Assembly: GCA_031271905.1 (NCBI GenBank)
Contig: JAISUT010000012.1
Coordinates: forward strand, 113,209 to 177,208
Source of the DNA: Acidobacteriota bacterium
GTDB taxonomy: Bacteria > Acidobacteriota > UBA6911
DNA length: 64,000 nucleotides
Direction: 5' to 3'
Part shown: one piece after another, positions 47,624 through 56,966 of the stretch
Layout of the letters: every line of letters begins with the position of its first letter
Position numbering within the stretch: the first letter of the stretch is position 1
The notes under the pieces: generated by a model
Told to the model about the DNA's origin: nothing
The model's database searches: none
The model's input: the letters and a program-made list of their open reading frames with translations, nothing else
Position numbers and translations under genes: made by a program

Positions 47624-48208
47624 ATGGTATCGATTCGCAGGTCGTTGAAATCTCCCCACCGGCTCCCCCTGTCTGCGGCGGTCGCCGCAGTCGCCCTCGC
47701 GCTGTTCGCCTCGGCGTGTTCCGCGCCGCAAGGGGCGGCTCCCGCGCCGGCGGCGCTGGCGCCGGAGGTGCAGGCGTTGCTCGACAAGGATCAGATCGGA
47801 GACCTTTTGACCGACTACTACACGCAGCTCGGCACGGGCGGCAAAGGGTTCGGCGACTACTACGTCCAGGACAGCGTCCTGGACGTGAACGGGCAGATCG
47901 CCCAGGGGCAGGAGCAGATCGAGGAGCTTTACAAGCGGGCGGGGGAGGATTCCGTGGCGCGCAAAGGCACCTTCCGCATGATGCTCACCAACATCACGAT
48001 CGACGTCAAGGGCGATGCGGCGACCGCCGACATGCTCTGGACGGGGGTCAACTCGGAGACGGTCGAGGCGGCGCCGGTGTTCATCGAGCAAGGGCGCGAG
48101 CATGACGAGTTCGTCAAGCGCGACGGCCGCTGGTATTTCAAGCACCGCATGATCACGAGCGACGGCGGCCTCTCCGGCATCTTCAAGGAGAAGTACCAGC
48201 CCCGCTAG
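47624..48208 (+). CDS. SnoaL/NTF2-like domain lipoprotein
   Basis: Lipobox FASACSAPQ; KDQIGDLLTDYYTQLGTGGKGFGDYYVQDSVLDVNGQIAQGQEQIEELYK...GRWYFKHRMITSDGG. Confidence 0.7.
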   Translation: MVSIRRSLKSPHRLPLSAAVAAVALALFASACSAPQGAAPAPAALAPEVQALLDKDQIGDLLTDYYTQLGTGGKGFGDYYVQDSVLDVNGQIAQGQEQIEELYKRAGEDSVARKGTFRMMLTNITIDVKGDAATADMLWTGVNSETVEAAPVFIEQGREHDEFVKRDGRWYFKHRMITSDGGLSGIFKEKYQPR

Positions 48209-48292
48209 GCGCCGCTTTTGCGCGGGGCGCCTGCGCGCGCGGCGGCAGACGGCTGCCGATGCGGGGATCGGCGGGACATGGGCGGGACGCAG

Positions 48293-49684
48293 ATGGACGC
48301 AAACGACGACATTCGCAAGAGGGAGCACCTCGGTTCCCGGCTGGGCTTCATCCTGCTTTCGGCGGGGTGCGCCATCGGCCTGGGCAACGTCTGGCGCTTC
48401 CCCTACATCACCGGGCAGAACGGCGGCGCGACCTTCGTCTTGGTCTACCTCGTGTTCCTGGTCATGTTCGGCGTCCCGATCATGTCGATGGAGTTCGCGG
48501 TCGGCAGGGCGAGCCAGCGGAGCGCCGCCCGGTCGTTCCAAGTGCTGGCGCCCGCCGGGACGCGGTGGGGGGCGTTCGGCTGGTTCGCCATGGCGGGCAA
48601 CTGCCTGCTGATGATGTTCTACACCACCATCAGCGGCTGGATGCTGGCGTACCTCGTGAAGACGGCGCGCGGGGACTTCGTCGGGGCGACGCCGGGGGAG
48701 ATCGACGCCGCGTTCGGCGCGTTGACGGGGGACGGCGTGCAGTGCGTCTGCTGGATGCTCGTCGTCTGCGCGATAGGTTTTTCGATCTGCCGGTGCGGCT
48801 TGCAGCAAGGGGTCGAGCGCGTCGCCAAAGTCCTCATGGTCGCGCTGCTCCTGGTCATGGTGGCGCTCGCCGTCCGCTCCGTCACGCTTCCGGGGGCGGG
48901 GGCGGGGTTGCGCTTCTACCTGATGCCGAGCCTGGACGGCATCAGGGAGCGCGGGCTCTGGAGCGTCGTCTACGACGCGATGGGGCAGGCGTTCTTCACC
49001 CTCAGCCTCGGCATCGGCTCGATGGCGATCTTCGGCTCCTACCTGAAAAAGGATCGGAGCCTGTTCGGCGAGAGCGTCAGCATCACCGTCCTGGACACGT
49101 TCGTCGCCATCGTCTCGGGGCTCATCATCTTCCCCGCCTGCTTCGCCTATGACACGGCGCCGGGCGCGGGGCCGGGGCTCATCTTCCTGACATTGCCGAA
49201 CATCTTCGCCGGGATGCCGGGCGGGCGGCTCTGGGGGACGCTGTTCTTCGTGTTCATGTTCTTCGCGGCGATCTCCACCGTCATCGCGGTCTTCGAGAAC
49301 ATCGTCGCCTTTGGGATGGATCTGGCGGGCTGGGGCCGGAAGGCGTCGGTGGCTGCGGGCATGGTCGCGGTGCCGTTGCTGTCGCTCCCCTGCGCCCTCG
49401 GTTTCAACCTCTGGTCGGGCGTCCAGCCGATGGGCGCGGGCAGCACCATCCTGGACTTGGAGGACTTCGTCGTCTCCAACAACCTGCTGCCGCTCGGCAG
49501 CCTGGTCTACCTGCTCTTCTGCCTGCACGGGAAAGGCTGGGGGTGGGGGAACTTCCTCGCGGAGGTCGATGCGGGCAGGGGCTTGCGCTTCCCCGCCCGG
49601 TTGCTGCCCTATTACAAGTATGTGCTGCCGCTGTTGATCCTCGCGGTCTTCGTCTTCGGTTACGTCGAGAGGCTCGCGGGCTGA
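48293..49684 (+). CDS. Sodium:neurotransmitter symporter (NSS/SNF) family transporter
   Basis: LGSRLGFILLSAGCAIGLGNVWRFPYITGQNGGATFVLVYLVFLVMFGVPIMSMEFAVG. Confidence 0.94.
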   Translation: MDANDDIRKREHLGSRLGFILLSAGCAIGLGNVWRFPYITGQNGGATFVLVYLVFLVMFGVPIMSMEFAVGRASQRSAARSFQVLAPAGTRWGAFGWFAMAGNCLLMMFYTTISGWMLAYLVKTARGDFVGATPGEIDAAFGALTGDGVQCVCWMLVVCAIGFSICRCGLQQGVERVAKVLMVALLLVMVALAVRSVTLPGAGAGLRFYLMPSLDGIRERGLWSVVYDAMGQAFFTLSLGIGSMAIFGSYLKKDRSLFGESVSITVLDTFVAIVSGLIIFPACFAYDTAPGAGPGLIFLTLPNIFAGMPGGRLWGTLFFVFMFFAAISTVIAVFENIVAFGMDLAGWGRKASVAAGMVAVPLLSLPCALGFNLWSGVQPMGAGSTILDLEDFVVSNNLLPLGSLVYLLFCLHGKGWGWGNFLAEVDAGRGLRFPARLLPYYKYVLPLLILAVFVFGYVERLAG

Positions 49685-49694
49685 GCCGCAGGCT

Positions 49695-50879
49695 CTATTC
49701 GTAAGCCTTCAAGGCGAACTCCATCGACGTGTCGGTCGGCAGGTCCGCAGTCTCGGCGAACTGCTTGATCGCCTCGCGCGCCGATGCCGTCTCCACCACC
49801 AGGCGGATGTTGAGTTGCAGCTTGTTCAGGTGGTTGATGAAGTCGATGAACTTCTGCGCCGTGGCGATGTTGGAGAGGAAGCCCTCGCCGATGTCGATGA
49901 TCAGCCCGGTCTGGCCGTCCTCCGCCATCTCGTCGATCTCCTTGGCGACGGCGCCGTTGAGCGCTCCGACGAACGTGCGGTGCTTCGGGTTGCGGTCGCC
50001 GGGGCAGTGCAGGATGCGGACGTCGCCGCTGGACTCCAGCCACGCGCCCTGCTTCCCGGACGACGCCGCCATGACCCGTCCCAGGGCGGCCGCGGCGTCG
50101 GGGGCGGTGAAGGGCTTGTACAGGACCGCTTGGATGCCGAAGCCGAACGCCTTGTTGATGTCCTCTTCGGCGGTGCGCAACGTCATGACGGCGACTTTCT
50201 TGGGGCTGCCGTCCTCCTTCCTGAGGTTGATGTAGGTGCCGAAGATGTCCGCCCAATTCGCGTCGGGCATGCTCAAGTCCAGGAACAGGTAGTCGAACTG
50301 GTACTGCTTCATGAGCGACTCCGCCTCGGCGGCGGTCATGGCGGGGATCACGTGGACGCCTTCGCCCAAGTGCTCTTGCAGCATCTTCAGGATGTTCTCC
50401 TTGTCATCGACGGCCAGCACCACCGTCTTCCCCTCGCTCCCCGGATGGGGCGCGGGCCCCGCCTGTGCCGCCGCGCCCGCGTTCTGCGGCGCGGGAGGCG
50501 TGTCGCCCTCGTAGAGCGAGAGGATGGGGTTGATCTTCTTGAGCAGCAGCTCGCGGGTGAAGGGCTTGGCGACGAAATCCTTCAGCCCCAGCTTGATGAG
50601 CGCGATCACCGTCTCCTGGACGGTCTCCGTGGTCAGCATGATCACGGGGATGGGCTTGGTCTCGGGGTTGTTCTTCAACTCGATCAGCGTGTGCTGCCCG
50701 TCCATCACGGGCATGTTGTAGTCGAGCAGGATGAGGTCGGGTCGCCCCTCCTTCGCCTGCGCCACGCCTTGCTCGCCGTTCTCCGCCTCGATGACCTCGA
50801 CGCCGAACGGCACCAGGTGCTTCTTGATGATCATGCGCACGGTCTTGCTGTCGTCAACGGTCAGAACCTTCTTGCCCAT
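49695..50879 (-). CDS. Dual-receiver response regulator with C-terminal STAS-like region
   Basis: MGKKVLTVDDSKTVRMII...LDYNMPVMDG; second receiver VVLAVDDKENILKMLQ...LFLDLSMPDANW; C-terminal TGLIIDIGEGFLSNIATAQKFIDFINHLNK. Confidence 0.8.
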   Translation of the reverse strand: MGKKVLTVDDSKTVRMIIKKHLVPFGVEVIEAENGEQGVAQAKEGRPDLILLDYNMPVMDGQHTLIELKNNPETKPIPVIMLTTETVQETVIALIKLGLKDFVAKPFTRELLLKKINPILSLYEGDTPPAPQNAGAAAQAGPAPHPGSEGKTVVLAVDDKENILKMLQEHLGEGVHVIPAMTAAEAESLMKQYQFDYLFLDLSMPDANWADIFGTYINLRKEDGSPKKVAVMTLRTAEEDINKAFGFGIQAVLYKPFTAPDAAAALGRVMAASSGKQGAWLESSGDVRILHCPGDRNPKHRTFVGALNGAVAKEIDEMAEDGQTGLIIDIGEGFLSNIATAQKFIDFINHLNKLQLNIRLVVETASAREAIKQFAETADLPTDTSMEFALKAYE

Positions 50880-50963
50880 ACCAGGAAATCCCCAATCGCG
50901 AAAATTTTTTCAAAGCCGCCAAAGCCGTCCGGGACGACAGCGCCGTCCCCGGCTGCGCCCGCC

Positions 50964-51437
50964 CTAGCGATGCTCGGTGACGACCAGTTGCATCGTGAGG
51001 CGCGAGTCGAGGGCGCTGACCCCCATCAAGAGCTGCTCGGCGTCCTTGGGCGTGTGGGTGGAATAGTCGCGCCCTTGGACGATGGTGGGGACGGAGATGG
51101 TGAACAGCGTGCCGCTCCGCCCGACGTATTTCTTGAGGCTGCCCCCCACCATGTTCGCCATCTCGCCCATCGCGTCGCAGACGATGTCGTCCACCTCCGT
51201 GTAGGCGTCGCCCAGCATGTTGCTGGCGATGGTGCACGCCGCCTTGGGGCTGGCGTGGATCGCCAAGTACCCCGTGATGCTGCCGCTCAGGCTGATGATC
51301 GCCGACAACCCCCGCGACGCCTCGTCCGGGGGGATGAGCTCGGGGCGGACGGCGAAGGTGGTCACGAACACCTCCTCGACCGCTTCCGACAGGCTCCTCT
51401 TCAATTCCGACATCACGGAACTCTGCAAGTCAGGCAT
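50964..51437 (-). CDS. CheX-like chemotaxis phosphatase domain protein
   Basis: VFVTTFAVRPELIPP...GSITGYLAIHASPKAACTIASNMLGD...EVDDIVCDAMGEMANMVGGSLKKYV. Confidence 0.8.
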   Translation of the reverse strand: MPDLQSSVMSELKRSLSEAVEEVFVTTFAVRPELIPPDEASRGLSAIISLSGSITGYLAIHASPKAACTIASNMLGDAYTEVDDIVCDAMGEMANMVGGSLKKYVGRSGTLFTISVPTIVQGRDYSTHTPKDAEQLLMGVSALDSRLTMQLVVTEHR

Positions 51438-51645
51438 GGGACCGCTCCAGGTGGAACAGGCGCGTCCGAACGAAATCCCCGAAGGAGGCGGCGCACCGTC
51501 GCTGCTTGCCGCTTATCGGCATCCACCGGCCGCCGCATTACAGATAATCGATGGTCGCCGCCGGGCGCCATTGCTCCTTGGCGCCCGGGGATTTCGTAGT
51601 AAAATCCATGCTGTTTCCCACTCGTTGGGCGGAGGGGCGTTGGCA

Positions 51646-52488
51646 ATGGACGGCAGGAGAGGCAGGCATGCGGACATCGACAAGCTGATCGCCCTCGTCG
51701 CGCGGCTGCGCGGCGAGGGCGGGTGCCCGTGGGACAGGGAGCAGACCCGCGAGACCTTGAAGCCGATGCTCGTCGAGGAGGCGTTCGAGGTGCTGGACGC
51801 CCTCGACTCGGACGACCCGGCGGACTTGAAGGAGGAGCTGGGCGACCTGCTCTTCCAAGTCGTCTTCCACGCCGAGATCGCCCGGGAGAAGGGGGAGTTC
51901 GACATGGGCGACGTCATCGACCGCTCGCACGAGAAGATGACGCGGCGCCACCCCCACATCTTCGGCGACGCCGACCTGAAGACCTCCGGCGACGTGCTGA
52001 AGAACTGGGAGGACATCAAGGCGGCGGAGAAGGGGGTCGCCTCCCCGTCCCGCCCAGAATCGGAGCGCTCGCTCCTGGATGGCGTGCCCAAGAAGATCCC
52101 CGCCCTCTACCGCGCCTACCAGATGACCGCCAAGGCGTCGCGCGTCGGCTTCGACTGGTCCCGGCTCGAAGACGTCCTCGACAAGTTGCGCGAGGAGTCC
52201 GCCGAACTGCTCGACGCGGCGCGGGATCCTGGCGGCGACCCCGGGCGGGACGACGCCGCGCGCGCGCGGATCGCCGACGAGATGGGCGACCTGCTGTTCG
52301 TGGCGGTCAACGTCGCGCGCTTCCTGGGCGTGGATCCCGAGACGGCGCTGGAGCGCAGCAACGGGAAGTTCGAGCGCCGCTTCCGCCACGTCGAGACCTC
52401 CGTCAAACGCCAAGGGCGCGAGTTGAAGGATGCGTCCATGGCGGAGATGGACGCCCTCTGGGACGACGCCAAGTCCCGCGGCCTCTGA
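51646..52488 (+). CDS. mazG: Nucleoside triphosphate pyrophosphohydrolase MazG
   Basis: LRGEGGCPWDREQTRETLKPMLVEEAFEVLDAL...LKEELGDLLFQVVFHAEIARE; HPHIFGDA; ADEMGDLLFVAVNVARFLGVDPETALERSNGKFERRFR. Confidence 0.95.
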   Translation: MDGRRGRHADIDKLIALVARLRGEGGCPWDREQTRETLKPMLVEEAFEVLDALDSDDPADLKEELGDLLFQVVFHAEIAREKGEFDMGDVIDRSHEKMTRRHPHIFGDADLKTSGDVLKNWEDIKAAEKGVASPSRPESERSLLDGVPKKIPALYRAYQMTAKASRVGFDWSRLEDVLDKLREESAELLDAARDPGGDPGRDDAARARIADEMGDLLFVAVNVARFLGVDPETALERSNGKFERRFRHVETSVKRQGRELKDASMAEMDALWDDAKSRGL

Positions 52489-52560
52489 CCCGCCGCATCC
52501 CCGCCTCCGGCTCGCGCCGGCGCCACCTCGCTTCCGCCCCACCCCCCCCGCCATGTGGAT

Positions 52561-52670
52561 GGGAACCTCTGAAAACCCCGGACGCTGCGTCGCGCCTTGG
52601 TCGAAAACGCCCATTCGCCTTGGCGAACTCCTCTTTTCGACCTGCGCCTGCGAGGTTTTTGGAGGTTCCC
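52561..52670. repeat. Dispersed palindromic element, copy 7 (reverse orientation, small deletion in one arm)
   Basis: GGGAACCTCTGAAAACCCCGGACGCTGCGTCGCGCCTTGGTCGAAAACGCCCATTCGCCTTGGCGAACTCCTCTTTTCGACCTGCGCCTGCGAGGTTTTTGGAGGTTCCC. Confidence 0.9.
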
Positions 52671-52836
52671 AGATGTTAATTCCCACCGGCCTTTTTGACG
52701 ATCTGTAAGTCAGACAAAGGCGAGCCGGGGGGCGCAGCCATGCCGCGCCTCCCCGTCCCCCCGCCAGGGCATGGGGAACGGGCGTCGGCGAAAAGCCCGG
52801 GCACCACCCCCATCCCTCTCTCAAAGGAGGCCTTGC

Positions 52837-54336
52837 ATGAACAAGACCGTGAAGCTCATATTGCCGTTCGCCGTCGGGGTGGCGGTGTTCCTGTCGTATT
52901 TCGTGTTGTCGCCGCAAGGGCTGGGCTTGCCCGCCTGGCTCTTCCTGAGCATCTTCGTCGGCATGGTGGTGGGGCTCATCCTCGAACCCATCCCCCCCGC
53001 CTACATGAGCCTCATCGGCTTGGTGCTGGCGGTGTTCCTCAAGGTCGGCCCGCCGCAGTCGGGCGACGCCGCCGCGACGGTCTCCTCCGGGGCGGCGATC
53101 AACTGGGGGTTGGGAGGCTTCTCCAACAGCACCGTGTGGCTGATCTTCGCCGCGTTCTCGATCGGGCTGGGGTACCAGCAGAGCGGCCTGGGGCGGCGCA
53201 TCGCCCTCGGGTTGGTGCAGGCGCTGGGCAAGAAGACGCTGGGGCTGGGGTACGCCATCGCGCTGACCGACGGGATATTGGCGCCGTTCATCCCCAGCAA
53301 CACGGCGCGCAGCGGCGGCGTCATCTACCCGATCGTCAGCACCATCCCGCCGATGTTCGGCAGCAAGCCCGACGAGAACCCGCGCCGCATCGGCGCCTAC
53401 CTGATGTGGGTGTCCCTGGCCGCCACCTGCGTCACCAGCTCCATGTTCCTGACGGGCCTCGCGCCCAACCTGCTCGCCATCGAGACGGCTGCCAAGTCGG
53501 GCGTGGCGAAGATAGAGTGGGTGCAGTGGTTCGTCGCCTTCGCCCCCTGCGGCCTGATCCTGTTCGTGCTGACGCCGCTCCTGGCGTACTGGCTCTATCC
53601 GCCCGAGGTCAAGGGCGCGGGGGCGGAGATGGAGCGCATCAAGGAGGAGTACGCGAAGCTTGGGCCGCTGCAGGGCCGGGAGCTCGCCATGATCGGCATC
53701 TCCGTGCTGGCGCTCGTCCTGTGGATATTCCCCGACCTGGGCGGGCTGACGGGCGGGCTGGGCGAGGTGAACAGCACGACGGTCGCGCTCGTCGCCATCT
53801 GCCTGATGCTGGCGTTCCGGGTCTTCGCCTGGAGCGACTTCTTGAAGAACACCGCCGCGTGGAACGTGTTGATGTGGTTCGCCACCCTGGTCACGATGGC
53901 GGAGGGGCTGAAGAACGTCGGCTTCCTCGAATGGCTTTCCGGCAGGATGGAGGCGTACCTGCAGGGCATGTCGCCCACGGCCGCGCTCGTCGGCCTGGTG
54001 CTCGCCTTTTACCTGATCCACTACTTCTTCGCCTCGACCACGGCGCACGTCTCGGCGCTGCTGATGCTCTTCATCTCGATCGCGCGGGCCATACCGGGCG
54101 TGGACGTGTACCAGGCGACCGTGCTGATGATGCTGTCGCTCGGCGTCATGGGCGTCCTCACGCCCTACGGCACGGGCCCCTCGCCGGTCTACTTCGGCTC
54201 GGGCTACGTCAAGGGGCCGGAGTTCTGGAGGCTCGGCACGATATTCGGGCTGGTCTACCTGGCGGTGTTCCTGCTGGTGGAGATCCCCTGGGTCACGATG
54301 GTCGCCAAGGACTGGATCCTGCCCGCCGTGAAGTAG
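52837..54336 (+). CDS. DASS/SLC13-family anion (dicarboxylate) transporter
   Basis: Polytopic; DGILAPFIPSNTARSGGVIYPIV; FASTTAHVSALLMLF; LGVMGVLTPYGTGPSPVYFGSGYV. Confidence 0.9.
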   Translation: MNKTVKLILPFAVGVAVFLSYFVLSPQGLGLPAWLFLSIFVGMVVGLILEPIPPAYMSLIGLVLAVFLKVGPPQSGDAAATVSSGAAINWGLGGFSNSTVWLIFAAFSIGLGYQQSGLGRRIALGLVQALGKKTLGLGYAIALTDGILAPFIPSNTARSGGVIYPIVSTIPPMFGSKPDENPRRIGAYLMWVSLAATCVTSSMFLTGLAPNLLAIETAAKSGVAKIEWVQWFVAFAPCGLILFVLTPLLAYWLYPPEVKGAGAEMERIKEEYAKLGPLQGRELAMIGISVLALVLWIFPDLGGLTGGLGEVNSTTVALVAICLMLAFRVFAWSDFLKNTAAWNVLMWFATLVTMAEGLKNVGFLEWLSGRMEAYLQGMSPTAALVGLVLAFYLIHYFFASTTAHVSALLMLFISIARAIPGVDVYQATVLMMLSLGVMGVLTPYGTGPSPVYFGSGYVKGPEFWRLGTIFGLVYLAVFLLVEIPWVTMVAKDWILPAVK

Positions 54337-54354
54337 GGGAGGCTGCGGGGGCGC

Positions 54355-55791
54355 TCACTCGTCGCGGCAGCGCCCCGGCTCGCCGGGCAACTCGCCCGCC
54401 TCCAGCAGCTCCAGGTTCACCTGCGGTTGCGGGTAGCCGGGGTCTCGCCGGACGGCTTCCTCGAACGCCTGCCGCGCCTCGTCGGGGCGGCAGGCCAGCG
54501 CCTCGGCGTAGCCGAGGTTGTTCCACGCCCGCGCGTTGTGCGGCGACTTGGAGACGACATCCCTCCAGAACGACACCTCGGTCGCGTACACGCGGTTGCG
54601 GCTCGCCGTGCCTGCGGCGAGGAGCGCCGCCAACGCCGCCATCGCCGCCAACTCGCCGCGCGACACCCCCCCGGCCGTCCCGGGCGCCGCCTTGCGCCCT
54701 AGGCGCGCGACGGCGTGCCCCAGCAGCCATGCCGGGCCTGCGAGCGCGAGGTAGAGCTGGCGGTCGTTGGCGACGTCGAGCCGCGCGAGCAGGGAGTTTG
54801 TGGGGGCGAGCCAGAGGAAGAACCAGAGGATGGCGAAGGCGGGCACGGGATGGCGGCGCAGGGAGAGCGCCGCGCCGACGCAGACGGCCGCCAACGCCGC
54901 CGCCGCTGCCGCCGTCCCCGCCGTCCACTGCGCGGCGGGCTGCAACATCGGGTCGGCGTTCAGGCGCGACCAGTCGAGCAGTTGCCCCACGAGCCAGGGG
55001 ACGCCTTGCGCCTGCGCCGCCAGGTTGTCCAGCGGACTGCGGACGCCGAGGCTGGTGTCGAGCAGGTGGCCGTAGGGGAGGCGTCGCCACGCCGCCGCCA
55101 GGAGCGCCGCCTCCAAGGCGAGGAGCGCGAGCGGCAGGGCGAAGTCGCGGAGCCTGGGCATGGCCGGCTCCGCAAAGAGGCACAGCGCCATCCCGAGCGG
55201 CAGCACCGCCGCAGTCTCCTTGCCGGCGAGCGCGGCGACGAAAGCCAGCGCCGCCAGCGCCGGCCACCATCGCCCCGCCCCCGCCTCGCGGCCTCGCAGC
55301 CACGCCAGCGACGCCGCCAGCACCCCTAGCGTGGCGAGCGCCCCCGAACGGCCTGCGATGTAGGTGACCGTCTCCGTCTGCACCGGATGGAGCGCGAACG
55401 CCAACGCCGTCACCGCGCCGACGACCCGGGCCGCGCGCTCATCGGCCCGTCCCAGCCGCTGCGCCAGCTTCTGCGCCAGCATGTACAGCAGGGCGGTGTT
55501 CAGGGCGTGTATCAGGATGTTCACCGCCCGGAAGCCCGCCGCGTCGCCGTCCGCCCCGGCGCACGGCTCGCCGCACACCCCGTGGTTCAACGCATAGGTC
55601 AGCTTCAACAGCGCGCGCATGCCGGGCATCGACCGCCACCACGCCGAAAGCGAGAAGACGCGCTCGTCGCCCAACACCGATTGCCAGTCGTCGAATTGGA
55701 AGCTCGCCGGCAGGGATGGCAGGTAGACCGCGACCGCCAGCAGCGCGGCGAGCCAAGGCCAGGTGCGGGGGGGGATGCGTGGCGTAGTCAT
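54355..55791 (-). CDS. Polytopic membrane protein with C-terminal TPR (TMTC/DUF1736-like)
   Basis: YLPSLPASFQFDDWQSVLGDERVF, FRAVNILIHALNTALLYMLAQKL, FALHPVQTETVTYIAGRSGALATLG; C-terminal NARAWNNLGYAEALACRPDEARQAFEEAVRRDPGYPQPQVNL. Confidence 0.8.
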   Translation of the reverse strand: MTTPRIPPRTWPWLAALLAVAVYLPSLPASFQFDDWQSVLGDERVFSLSAWWRSMPGMRALLKLTYALNHGVCGEPCAGADGDAAGFRAVNILIHALNTALLYMLAQKLAQRLGRADERAARVVGAVTALAFALHPVQTETVTYIAGRSGALATLGVLAASLAWLRGREAGAGRWWPALAALAFVAALAGKETAAVLPLGMALCLFAEPAMPRLRDFALPLALLALEAALLAAAWRRLPYGHLLDTSLGVRSPLDNLAAQAQGVPWLVGQLLDWSRLNADPMLQPAAQWTAGTAAAAAALAAVCVGAALSLRRHPVPAFAILWFFLWLAPTNSLLARLDVANDRQLYLALAGPAWLLGHAVARLGRKAAPGTAGGVSRGELAAMAALAALLAAGTASRNRVYATEVSFWRDVVSKSPHNARAWNNLGYAEALACRPDEARQAFEEAVRRDPGYPQPQVNLELLEAGELPGEPGRCRDE

Positions 55792-55806
55792 CGCGGTTCC
55801 TCTGTA

Positions 55807-55926
55807 GGGGGCCTCCAAAAACCCCGGACGCTGCGTTGCGCCTTGGTCGGAAATGCCCATCCGCCTCGGCGAACTCCGTTTTCGACCTGCGGCGACGCCT
55901 TGTCTGCGAGGTTTTTAGAGGCCCCC
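55807..55926. repeat. Dispersed palindromic element, copy 8 (reverse orientation)
   Basis: GGGGGCCTCCAAAAACCCCGGACGCTGCGTTGCGCCTTGGTCGGAAATGCCCATCCGCCTCGGCGAACTCCGTTTTCGACCTGCGGCGACGCCTTGTCTGCGAGGTTTTTAGAGGCCCCC. Confidence 0.92.
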
Positions 55927-55948
55927 TGGATGCGGAGGCGCGGGGCGT

Positions 55949-56824
55949 TCAGTCGCGGGGCGGCGCCACGGGGCCCAGCGCCTCGGCGAGCATGCCGGTC
56001 GCGTCCCACCAGCGGTCGCTCGTGGCGCCGAGCAGCACCACCAGCGCGTAGTGTCCGGAGCGCTCGGCGAGGGCGATCACGCACCGCCCCGCCCCGGAGG
56101 TGTAGCCGCTCTTGAGCCCGGTCGCCTCGGGGGCGCGGCCTATGAGCGCGTTGCTGTTGTCGAAGTCCAGCTTGCGCCCCGCCTCCGTGCGGATCGTGGC
56201 GCTCGTCATGCCCGCCCGCCGCTTGATCTGCGGCTCGGCGCGCGCCGCCTCGGCGAGGCGCAGCAGGTCGCGCGCCGTCGTGTGCTGTCCGGGCGCGTCC
56301 AGGCCGCAGGGGTGGACGAAGTGCGAGCCGCCCATGCCGAGCGCGGCGGCGCGGCGGTTCATGCGGGCGGCGAACGCGGTGCGCGTGCCCGCCGCATGCT
56401 CAACCAGCGCGAGGCAGGCGTCGTTGCCTGAACGCACCAGCATCCCGGTGAGGAGGTCGCCCGCGCGCAACCGCTCGCCGCGCCGCAGGCCGATGCGCGA
56501 GCCTTCGACGGCCGCCGCCGCCGCGCTGACCGTCACCTGCGCCTCGGGGTCCCAGCCGGACTCCAGCAGCACCAGCGCGGCGAGCAGTTTCGACAGGGAC
56601 GCCGGTTGGCGCCGGAGGTCGAGTGCGCCGCCTTGGAGCAGATCTCCGTCCACCGCGACCGCATATGCCGCCGCGACGCCGGGATGGCCGTCGGGTACCG
56701 GCGTCGCGACCTCCGCCGCCGCCGCGCCCGCGAGCGCGAGCGCCAGCGCCAACAACAACGCGCCGAGCGCCCGTGGCGCGGGCGTCGCGACTCCTGCGGA
56801 GGGGTCTTGTGTCTTTCCGGCCAT
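55949..56824 (-). CDS. D-alanyl-D-alanine carboxypeptidase (DacA/PBP5-like)
   Basis: QPASLSKLLAALVLLE (SxxK), LVRSGNDACLALVEH (SxN), ATGLKSGYTSGAGRCV (KSG). Confidence 0.88.
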   Translation of the reverse strand: MAGKTQDPSAGVATPAPRALGALLLALALALAGAAAAEVATPVPDGHPGVAAAYAVAVDGDLLQGGALDLRRQPASLSKLLAALVLLESGWDPEAQVTVSAAAAAVEGSRIGLRRGERLRAGDLLTGMLVRSGNDACLALVEHAAGTRTAFAARMNRRAAALGMGGSHFVHPCGLDAPGQHTTARDLLRLAEAARAEPQIKRRAGMTSATIRTEAGRKLDFDNSNALIGRAPEATGLKSGYTSGAGRCVIALAERSGHYALVVLLGATSDRWWDATGMLAEALGPVAPPRD

Positions 56825-56966
56825 GTCTCTCACAGCGTCCCGCCGCGCGGCTTCCGCCGCGAAAGGACGGGGGGGGAGGGAAGCCGTCGGCGGATGCGGG
56901 TGAAGCCTGGTTTCCACAAGCCGTCCGCGCCCGCCGGGACGCCGCCCCGCCCCGCAAAGTCGCGGC

